Below are positions 1 to 5,046 of a DNA stretch of 8,949 nt, in pieces; the stretch's first letter is position 1; every line of letters starts with the position of its first letter. The stretch lies in the NCBI GenBank assembly GCA_028277195.1, contig JANQGS010000277.1, positions 1 through 8,949 on the forward strand. Reading direction: 5' to 3'. A program made the position numbers and the translations under genes. The stretch is from Candidatus Gastranaerophilales bacterium. GTDB lineage: Bacteria; Cyanobacteriota; Vampirovibrionia; Gastranaerophilales; UBA9971. The notes beneath the pieces were generated by a model. It saw nothing but the letters and a program-made list of their open reading frames with translations, was not told the DNA's origin and searched no databases.

Positions 1-456
1 GGGGCTGCAAACCATAACTTCTTTTACCCCGGCTATTTTAGCCGGTACTACCGACATAATGGGGGATGACGGCAGCGGGTAGTTGCCGCCGGGGACATAC
101 GCGCCCGTACGCTCAAGCGGGATGATTTTATGTCCCAGTTTGGCGCCGTTAATATCAATTTCAATCTCTTTTATGGCTGATAATTGGGCCCGGGCAAAAG
201 TCTTAACGTTAGCTATAGCGGTGTTTATGCAATTTTTGAGCTCTCCGGGTGTTTTTTCAAGGGCTTTTTCAATTTCGCTTTCTGACACTTCAAGGTTTTC
301 CGCGTCACAATCATTAAATTGCCTGCTGTATTTTCTTACGGCTTCATCGCCATTGGCTTTTACGTCATTTATAATAGCAGGGACACTCTCTATGCCCGGG
401 AATTCCCGGTATTTAAAAAAGTCTTCCGTAAGGTCACTGTAATTTATTATTTTCAT
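1..456 (-). CDS. hisD: Histidinol dehydrogenase, N-terminal part (3' end beyond the window)
   Basis: I translated this minus-strand frame by hand: 152 residues, open to the window edge. HisD oxidises L-histidinol to L-histidine with two NAD+, the last steps of histidine synthesis, in the cytoplasm. The recognisable block is GAYVPGGNYPLPSS (residues 118-131) followed by PAKIAGVKEVMVCSP (138-152), which matches the HisD block YVPGG..PSSVLM..PAKVAGV; the upstream helix NVKTFARAQ (83-91) is also typical. The zinc- and substrate-binding residues lie in the missing two thirds of a protein usually near 430 residues, so catalytic competence cannot be judged, and a HisD-superfamily relative such as sulfopropanediol dehydrogenase is possible. 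The ATG (454-456) shares one base with the TGA of the nuclease gene upstream (TGATG), and GGGGA ten bases before it can serve as ribosome-binding site. No other his gene is visible; the neighbours are a transporter and a nuclease. Confidence 0.85.
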   Translation of the reverse strand, partial: MKIINYSDLTEDFFKYREFPGIESVPAIINDVKANGDEAVRKYSRQFNDCDAENLEVSESEIEKALEKTPGELKNCINTAIANVKTFARAQLSAIKEIEIDINGAKLGHKIIPLERTGAYVPGGNYPLPSSPIMSVVPAKIAGVKEVMVCSP

Positions 457-475
457 CACATTAAAATCCCCGCAA
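454..475 (-). repeat. 22-bp direct repeat, copy at the nuclease/hisD junction
   Basis: Identical over 22 bases to 1479-1500; on the plus strand it starts catcacatta and ends atccccgcaa. Read on the minus strand it encodes AGILM, the TGA of the nuclease gene, the overlapping ATG of hisD and a GGGGA ribosome-binding-like sequence. Identity stops abruptly on both sides (t453 against c1478; a476 against t1501). Confidence 0.97.
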
Positions 476-1481
476 ACTCTTCCTCCAATTCATCAATCGT
501 GGGGAGGTTTGTCTTTATATCCTCCGGAATCGCCTGAGTTAGGGTATATTCAGAAACACCTATGGGCTTATTAACATCCCTTAGGGCGTATTCAGCCAGA
601 ATATTATTCTTATTTTTGCATAATAAAATACCTATTGACGGCTTATCGTCAGGATGCCTCAATAAATCGTCAGTTGCGGACAGGTAAAAATTAAGTTTAC
701 CGGCATATTCAGGCTTAAATTCCCTTGATTTCAATTCTATTATTACATAACAGCGTAATTTTAGGTGATAGAACAACAGGTCTATATAAAAATCCTGTCC
801 GCCTATTTCAAGATGATATTGCTGGCCAACAAAAGCAAAACCTACGCCGAGCTCAAGTAAAAATTTTTTCATATGCCTTACAAGGGCTGCTTCAAGCTCT
901 TTTTCCTCAGCTTCTGTACCTAACCCGAGAAAATCCAGCTTATAGGGGTCTTTCAACATGTTATGCGCAAGTTCTGATTGTGGAGAGGGCAGGGTATTAT
1001 TAAAATTGGAAGTTTTATTTGCTACTGCCTGCCTTTGATAGAGCCTGCTTTCTATCTGATACACAAGGATATTCCTTGACCAGCCGTGTTCCATTGCTTT
1101 ATTTGCGTACCACAAGCGTTCTTCAGGACTTTTAACTTTATCAATTAAAATTACATTATGTCCCCAGGGTAATTTGTGCAACAGTTGTTGCATAAATTGA
1201 GAATCAGGATAAGTTTCGGCAAATTTTCTCATATATTTTAGATTACGGACAGAAAATCCTTTTACTTCAGGAAAACTTACCCTGAGGTCGCGGGAAAGAT
1301 TGTCTATAATTTTCGCACCCCAGCCCTCTTGCTCCTGTTTTTCCAGGATAGTTTTTCCTATTTCCCAGTACAATAAAAGCATCTCAGAGTTAACAGCCAG
1401 GCTGGCCTTTAGCTGGACGGTTTTTATTTTTTGCTTAAGCGTATTAAGAGTATCTATGTATGATTTATCAATTTTCTCCAT
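456..1481 (-). CDS. DUF1016 / YhcG-family PDDEXK nuclease, apparently inserted between nupC and hisD
   Basis: A 341-residue protein of the DUF1016 (YhcG, COG4804) family, predicted nucleases of the restriction-endonuclease-like fold; the biological role of the family is not firmly settled. The N-terminal helical domain (about 5-150) contains the family signature LLYWEIGKTI (36-45), then FSVRNLKYMRKFAE (76-89) and LPWGHNVIL (104-112). The C-terminal nuclease core has FYIDLLFYH (231-239) with D234, VIIELKSREFKPEYAGKLN (246-264) with E249 and K251, and GILLCKNKN (284-292), so the D...ExK active site appears intact. The start was taken at ATG 1479-1481, which overlaps the nupC TGA by one base; an in-frame upstream ATG at 1535 would run 54 bases into nupC and is less likely. 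The protein ends LPTIDELEEE plus FAGILM; the last residues are encoded in a 22-bp repeat identical to the end of nupC. Hand counts give about 38% G+C in four sampled 60-base lines, against about 51% in three lines of nupC. Confidence 0.9.
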   Translation of the reverse strand: MEKIDKSYIDTLNTLKQKIKTVQLKASLAVNSEMLLLYWEIGKTILEKQEQEGWGAKIIDNLSRDLRVSFPEVKGFSVRNLKYMRKFAETYPDSQFMQQLLHKLPWGHNVILIDKVKSPEERLWYANKAMEHGWSRNILVYQIESRLYQRQAVANKTSNFNNTLPSPQSELAHNMLKDPYKLDFLGLGTEAEEKELEAALVRHMKKFLLELGVGFAFVGQQYHLEIGGQDFYIDLLFYHLKLRCYVIIELKSREFKPEYAGKLNFYLSATDDLLRHPDDKPSIGILLCKNKNNILAEYALRDVNKPIGVSEYTLTQAIPEDIKTNLPTIDELEEEFAGILM

Positions 1482-1500
1482 CACATTAAAATCCCCGCAA
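1479..1500 (-). repeat. 22-bp direct repeat, copy at the nupC/nuclease junction
   Basis: The second copy, exactly 1025 bases from the first. It encodes the AGILM end and TGA of nupC together with the ATG of the nuclease gene. CNT transporters typically end in a SATIAG-type segment, so this copy looks native to nupC, and the copy at the end of the nuclease gene looks like the added one. Confidence 0.97.
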
Positions 1501-2674
1501 TGGTTGCTGACATATAAGACGCCAGAGTCCCGCAAATCAATGCCCTTATGCCTAGTTTAGCCAAATCAGCCCTCCTGTTGGGCGCGATTTCCCCGATACC
1601 GCCAACCTGTATCGCTATAGAACCTAAATTTGCAAACCCGCAAAGCGCAAAACTGGCTATTACTATTGATTTTTGCGAAAGCACAATGTCTGAAGTTCCA
1701 TCTATTACAGGCGCAAGGTTCATATAAGCCACAAATTCGTTAATCGCCATCTTAGTTCCCATTAAAGAGCCCACAGTAAAGGCCTCGTCCCACGGAACAC
1801 CCATTAACCAGGCAAACACGGAAAACACGGTACCGAGTATAAGGTTTAAACTCAGTCCCCATAACCCCAATAGCGCGTCAATCATTGCTATCAGAGCCAG
1901 GAAACCAATGAGCATGGCGATTACATTGATTGAAATGCGCATCCCGTCGCTTGCACCGTGGGCTATAGCGTCTATAAGGTTTGCGTGGGTTTTCCTGACC
2001 TCGAGTTTAACCTCTCCGCGGGTTTCTGACTGTCGGGTTTCCGGGTAAACGATTTTTGATATAACCAGCGCCCCCGGCGCTGCCATAAGACTTGCGGCAA
2101 GCAGGTATTCAGCGGGGACTCCCATTGAAATATAAACGGCCATTACCCCCCCGGCAATACATGCCATACTGCCGGTCATTGAGGCGAGCAGCTCTGAGCG
2201 GGTCATGCCCGCAACATAGGGCTTAATCATAATCTGGGCCTCTACCTGGCCGACAAAGGCGCTGGCTACATTGGAAATTGCCTCGCTTCCGCTTACTCCC
2301 ATTATTTTATAAACAATTCTTGCCGCAAAAGAAACCACTCGCTGCATAATCCCGGTATGGTAGGCAATATTTACCAGCACTGCAACAAAAATTATAGTAG
2401 GAACAATTTTTAAGGCAAATATAAAGCCGTTTTCCGGGCCAAAAACAAACTCACCGCCCTTATCGGCAAAATCCAGCAGTTTTTTTATTAATTCCCCTAT
2501 CCCGCTGAAAAAAACCTTCCCCGGCGGCACTTTCAGGATAAAAACCGCTATTAATAACTGCAAACCCAGTCCAGTCCAAACCAGCCGCCAGTCTATAGCT
2601 TTTTTATCCCTTGAAATAAGGAAGGCAATGCCAAGTATGGTAATTATTCCGAATATGCCAAAAAATCTGTCCAA
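1481..2674 (-). CDS. nupC: Concentrative nucleoside transporter, CNT/NupC family
   Basis: A 397-residue inner-membrane protein, the usual length for bacterial CNT carriers, which import nucleosides with Na+ or H+. It has an N-terminal block of three hydrophobic helices (about 4-20, 30-48, 84-104). The re-entrant HP1 motif is FVGQVEAQIMIKPY (140-153), then MTRSELLASMTGSMA (157-171). The later motifs INEFVAY (311-317) and CGFANLGSIAIQVGG (345-359) supply residues equivalent to the ribose-binding Glu, Asn and Ser of the Vibrio CNT (here E313, N349, S352). HP1 has GQVE where many homologues have GQTE, which may affect base selectivity. The start is TTG at 2672-2674, preceded by GGGA four bases upstream; no internal methionine lies near the N-terminus. 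It ends MSATIAGILM, a normal CNT end, whose last codons form part of the 22-bp repeat. It is the first gene of the operon with the nuclease gene and hisD. The exact nucleoside cannot be told. Confidence 0.93.
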   Translation of the reverse strand: MDRFFGIFGIITILGIAFLISRDKKAIDWRLVWTGLGLQLLIAVFILKVPPGKVFFSGIGELIKKLLDFADKGGEFVFGPENGFIFALKIVPTIIFVAVLVNIAYHTGIMQRVVSFAARIVYKIMGVSGSEAISNVASAFVGQVEAQIMIKPYVAGMTRSELLASMTGSMACIAGGVMAVYISMGVPAEYLLAASLMAAPGALVISKIVYPETRQSETRGEVKLEVRKTHANLIDAIAHGASDGMRISINVIAMLIGFLALIAMIDALLGLWGLSLNLILGTVFSVFAWLMGVPWDEAFTVGSLMGTKMAINEFVAYMNLAPVIDGTSDIVLSQKSIVIASFALCGFANLGSIAIQVGGIGEIAPNRRADLAKLGIRALICGTLASYMSATIAGILM

Positions 2675-2711
2675 TTTATCCCAGCTTAAACACTTTTTTT
2701 ATATGGTTTTC

Positions 2712-2720
2712 ATTATATCA
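2712..2720 (-). promoter_or_regulatory. Extended -10 promoter element for nupC
   Basis: On the minus strand this reads TGATATAAT, a perfect TATAAT preceded by the TGn of extended -10 promoters. No good -35 hexamer lies 16-18 bases upstream, where the terminator stem of the previous gene sits. Initiation would fall near 2705, giving a leader of about 30 bases before the TTG start of nupC. Prediction only. Confidence 0.5.
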
Positions 2721-2749
2721 AAAAAATCCCCTGACAGACTCAGGGGGAT
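2720..2749 (-). terminator. Intrinsic terminator of the 2791-3222 gene
   Basis: On the minus strand CCCCTGA, a five-base loop (GTCTG) and TCAGGGG form a 7-bp stem followed by a run of seven T (plus-strand A at 2720-2726). It lies about 40 bases after the TAA of the small minus-strand gene. The opposite strand has no T-run after the stem, so it acts in one direction. Confidence 0.88.
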
Positions 2750-2790
2750 ATTATTTAAGGGAAAGAAGGTTTGGTTAATAAGAGGGGATT

Positions 2791-3222
2791 TTACGAACCG
2801 TTAAATGTCTTGTATTCTTTTTCAATATTTTTTCTAAGGAGTTTGTCAATTGATTCGGATTCTGTTTTTGCCGCTTCGAGTAATATTTTTATCCTCTCAG
2901 CGTCCATTTCAAGCTCTTTGTCCAGTGCCTGGAGTACAGCCATTTGTGCTTCATATTCTCCTGTCGGTATGGGGTCTTCATCCGGCAGTGTAACCCCGGG
3001 TATAGGCCAGGTGCCGCCCGGGAACGGCCCTGGAATGTCGCCGTCGTAGAGGTCACTGTAATTATCAGACTGGAATATGTTATTAGCGTTATTTGATGCC
3101 AGCTCGAGGGATTGCTGGCTCAAAGCCCTTCTCCTGTTAAAAAGAAGCATTACTTTGTATTCCAGGTCTGACTGATGTGCTTTTAAGAATAAAAGTCTGA
3201 ATTTATTTGCTGCAATTCCCAT
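2791..3222 (-). CDS. Small coiled-coil protein of unknown function, MGIAA-type N-terminus
   Basis: A 143-residue protein with no domain I can assign. The N-terminal third (MGIAANKFRLLFLKAH, then DLEYKVMLLFNRRRALSQQS, about 1-38) is helical and basic. A middle linker (about 58-88) is rich in Pro, Gly and Asp. The C-terminal part (about 90-140) is a charged coiled coil ending NIEKEYKTFNGS. I recall many Melainabacteria/Gastranaerophilales proteins that begin MG(I/L/M)AA...R and end in a similar NIEKSFKTF-like segment, often in several copies per genome; this is memory, not a search. It has no signal peptide or membrane segment, so a cytoplasmic or assembly-associated role is possible. The ATG is preceded by AAGGAAAG (plus 3227-3234) at good spacing, which supports this start. 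It is monocistronic: divergent from the FlhA-like gene and closed by its own terminator. Confidence 0.8.
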   Translation of the reverse strand: MGIAANKFRLLFLKAHQSDLEYKVMLLFNRRRALSQQSLELASNNANNIFQSDNYSDLYDGDIPGPFPGGTWPIPGVTLPDEDPIPTGEYEAQMAVLQALDKELEMDAERIKILLEAAKTESESIDKLLRKNIEKEYKTFNGS

Positions 3223-3341
3223 AGTTCTTTCCTTTTCTTACTTACCAACCTTAATACTTTCTAACCTTACATTTATATAAAAACAGCAAATATTCACTAA
3301 TTACATAAAAAGTATATATCTTTACATTTATTTACATATAA

Positions 3342-3349
3342 AAAATATA
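3342..3349. repeat. 8-bp target-site duplication, left copy
   Basis: AAAATATA directly abuts the left inverted repeat of the 132-bp element and is repeated at 3482-3489 directly outside the right inverted repeat. Confidence 0.65.
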
Positions 3350-3481
3350 GCAACAGTTCAGGCTATAATTCGCAAAAAATTTTATCAAAATATCCCACCC
3401 ACCCTCCCTCAGTGGATTGGGCGGCTGCGCCGCCCAAATTTTTCAATAGAATTTTAAATTTAAGATAGCCTGAACTGTTAC
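3350..3481. mobile_element. 132-bp IS66-like MITE (non-autonomous element)
   Basis: The left end GCAACAGTTCAGGCTAT (3350-3366) and the right end, read on the minus strand, GTAACAGTTCAGGCTAT (3481-3465) form 17-bp terminal inverted repeats with a single mismatch. Immediately outside both ends is the same 8-mer AAAATATA (3342-3349 and 3482-3489), as expected for a target-site duplication. An 8-bp duplication and ends beginning GTAA are characteristic of the IS66 family, so I infer mobilisation by an IS66-type transposase. The interior codes for nothing and carries a strong GC-rich hairpin. The flanking DNA is A+T rich, which makes the duplication by itself less compelling, but its exact abutment to the repeats supports the call. 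Confidence 0.75.
3417..3443 (+). terminator. Terminator-like hairpin inside the MITE
   Basis: TTGGGCGGC, loop TGC and GCCGCCCAA form a perfect 9-bp stem followed by ATTTTT on the plus strand. No plus-strand gene ends before it, since the preceding gene is divergent, so it is more likely a structural part of the inserted element. It could still block plus-strand transcripts entering from upstream of the FlhA-like gene. Confidence 0.6.
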
Positions 3482-3489
3482 AAAATATA
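3482..3489. repeat. 8-bp target-site duplication, right copy
   Basis: AAAATATA directly outside the right inverted repeat, identical to 3342-3349. Confidence 0.65.
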
Positions 3490-3528
3490 TAACCGCTCGG
3501 GAATCAGTCAAAACTTTTCCAAATTTAT

Positions 3529-3551
3529 TATAAAAATTGTTGGTGTATAAT
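3529..3551 (+). promoter_or_regulatory. Candidate -10 elements for the FlhA-C-like gene
   Basis: Two hexamers are possible. TATAAA at 3529-3534 would leave a leader of about 20 bases. TATAAT at 3546-3551 is a perfect match but lies only eight bases before the ATG, so it would give a leaderless or nearly leaderless message. Neither has a good -35 at 16-18 bases, and no Shine-Dalgarno sequence precedes the ATG. Confidence 0.4.
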
Positions 3552-3559
3552 TTAACTTG

Positions 3560-4996
3560 ATGTACGAAGAAAACAGATACGAATATACCGTAAGAACCTG
3601 CCCGACAGATGATGCCGAAGTGCTGGAGGACATGCTTAACGAGATGTCTGCCTCGGGCTGGGAATTGTACTCCCTCAATGAAGCTGAGAACGACGAAGGG
3701 GAATACCGGTATTTGTGTATTTTCAGCAGGCAGCCAAACGGTGAATACGGCCTTGAGTATGAATATACGGTAGATGCGGGTGATTTTAAAACAACCATGA
3801 AGAGGCTCTTGACCAGGACAGACGACCTCTATAAGGAATGCAGGTACCTGCAAAAAGAGCTTAAGGAAAAAAACCGTCAAATATCAGAAATTAAGCAATC
3901 GCTGGACTCAGGTGAAAATATAGACAGGGATGCGCTTAATAATGAAATTTCCGAAAAAATGAATGAGTTAAAGGTTTTAAAATCCAGGCTGTCTGAGCTC
4001 ATATCGCCCTCCGCGATGTATAACAGGATTAACCAGGACCTGCTTACTATAGTGGTGAGCTATGAGCTATCAGAGCTTATTGACAGCGAGAAAGACGGAG
4101 ATTTAATAGCTGAAAGCGTCAAGTTAAGGCAAAAATTAACTGATGAACTCGGCTATGTCATCCCGGGCATTCATTTTACCATATCTGACGAAATGAATGA
4201 AAATGAATACGGAATAAAGGTAAGAAACCTCAGCGCCCTGGGAGGGGTTGTATACCCGGGATACAAAAGGTTTTTCCCGGGCCAGTCCAACCTCGAAAAA
4301 ATGCCGGGGGACGCTGTTGAGGATATTGATATAATAAGCGGGCGGGAGTGCTTCTGGCTGGAAGAGGATAAAACAAGGGACTTCTGGGATAACGGGCTGT
4401 CCCCCTCGCAGGTTATAATAGCCCAGCTTGAGTTTGCGGCCCGGAAATACGTTGATGAAATACTCGGCTACAGGGATATTTTGAATTATATTAATATACT
4501 CGAGGACGCACATACCTTCCTGGTTGAGGAATTGTTCAAATCCGGCATTACACTCGGCGATTTAAGGTATATCCTTGCCGGTTTAATAAGGGAGAGTGTT
4601 TCAGTCAGGGATATTGTGTTTATTTTTGAAAAACTGAATGACCTCGCGGGCCGGGGATTTAACGGCAATGATGAGCTACTGGAACAACTGAGGGTTTTCT
4701 TAAAGAGACAGATATGCAGCAGTGTGGCTGATGATAATAATGTAATATACGCGATGAGAATCCCTGAAAAATTCAGGGGAACGCTCGCCAGGGCATTGAA
4801 AAACAAAAACGGGGACGGATTAAGCGGTCTTGTTGAGCATATTAGCAGGGTTTACCGGGACACCCGGCTGAATGTAATATTGAGCGAGCCCCGGTACAGG
4901 AAATGCCTGTTCGATTTACTGGAAAATGTTATCCCCGGAGTTAGCGTTATCAGCGAAAAAGAACTGGCGGAGGAATTTACCCTTGAACAAGCCTGA
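3560..4996 (+). CDS. Soluble FlhA/SctV cytosolic-domain-like (FHIPEP) protein with DUF4177-like N-terminus
   Basis: A 478-residue protein with no membrane segment. Residues about 5-57 look like a DUF4177-type small domain (YEYTV near the start, LNEMSASGWELYSLNEA at 26-42, YRYLCIFSR at 50-58). Residues about 88-150 are a charged coiled coil. From about 160 to the end the pattern follows the cytosolic domain of FlhA-type export gate proteins: SYELSELID (167-175), GDLIAESVKLRQKLTDELGY (180-199), NEYGIKVRN (215-223), LSPSQVIIAQLEFAARKYV (280-298), LVEELFKSGITLGDLRYIL (321-339), ESVSVRDIVFIFEKLNDLA (345-363), and a last subdomain ending VILSEPRYRKCLFDLL...IPGVSVISEKEL. FlhA proper is near 690 residues with about eight N-terminal membrane helices; here these are replaced by the DUF4177-like and coiled-coil part. 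The chosen start is ATG 3560; a TTG at 3557 would add one residue. No other export-apparatus gene is in view. Its role is unknown; assignment rests on pattern matching by eye. Confidence 0.8.
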   Translation: MYEENRYEYTVRTCPTDDAEVLEDMLNEMSASGWELYSLNEAENDEGEYRYLCIFSRQPNGEYGLEYEYTVDAGDFKTTMKRLLTRTDDLYKECRYLQKELKEKNRQISEIKQSLDSGENIDRDALNNEISEKMNELKVLKSRLSELISPSAMYNRINQDLLTIVVSYELSELIDSEKDGDLIAESVKLRQKLTDELGYVIPGIHFTISDEMNENEYGIKVRNLSALGGVVYPGYKRFFPGQSNLEKMPGDAVEDIDIISGRECFWLEEDKTRDFWDNGLSPSQVIIAQLEFAARKYVDEILGYRDILNYINILEDAHTFLVEELFKSGITLGDLRYILAGLIRESVSVRDIVFIFEKLNDLAGRGFNGNDELLEQLRVFLKRQICSSVADDNNVIYAMRIPEKFRGTLARALKNKNGDGLSGLVEHISRVYRDTRLNVILSEPRYRKCLFDLLENVIPGVSVISEKELAEEFTLEQA

Positions 4997-5011
4997 TGTT
5001 TCCTATATAAT
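4983..5011 (+). promoter_or_regulatory. Promoter for the membrane protein-mutL-SEC-C genes
   Basis: TTGAAC (4983-4988) and TATAAT (5006-5011) are separated by 17 bases, a good sigma-70-type match. The -35 lies in the last codons of the preceding gene. Initiation near 5018 would give a leader of about 30 bases with GGTGAGG (5031-5037) as ribosome-binding site. It suggests that mutL and its neighbours can be expressed independently of the FlhA-C-like gene. Confidence 0.65.
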
Positions 5012-5046
5012 GTAATATATTTAATAACAGGGTGAGGTAATGTGTT

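Larger units (their letters stand above)
454..1500 (-). mobile_element. Candidate single-gene mobile cassette (nuclease gene plus flanking 22-bp repeats)
   Basis: Only one gene lies between the two repeats, and it encodes a nuclease. The unique part is 1003 bases (476-1478), and one repeat plus the unique part makes a 1025-base unit. Removing one unit would leave a nupC-hisD pair overlapping as TGATG with the same ribosome-binding sequence, so neither neighbour is damaged. No transposase, terminal inverted repeat or promoter of its own is visible. That it moved as a unit is inference; the repeats and their placement are observed. No named element class known to me fits. Confidence 0.55.
3223..3559. 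other. Divergent intergenic region
   Basis: These 337 bases separate the small minus-strand gene from the plus-strand operon. Bases 3241-3349 are very A+T rich with recurring ttacat and tttat runs and probably hold the promoter of the minus gene (a TATAAA on the minus strand near 3273-3278 is a weak candidate without a convincing -35). Bases 3350-3481 are the MITE-like element described separately. Bases 3482-3559 hold candidate promoter sequence for the plus-strand gene. I see no RNA gene or further ORF. Confidence 0.7.

Noticed and set aside
83..442. Plus-strand 119-codon ORF
   Set aside because: It is the antisense shadow of hisD, whose minus-strand translation matches a known family.
1482..1535. 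N-terminal extension of the nuclease gene starting at 1535
   Set aside because: It would overlap nupC by 54 bases; the ATG at 1481 in the TGATG junction gives the normal family start.
3241..3349. Recurring ttacat/tttat runs as a repeat array
   Set aside because: The units are irregular with no constant spacing; this is A+T-rich promoter sequence.
3443..3880. Minus-strand 145-codon ORF
   Set aside because: Antisense to the FlhA-C-like gene and running into the MITE; no recognisable protein features.
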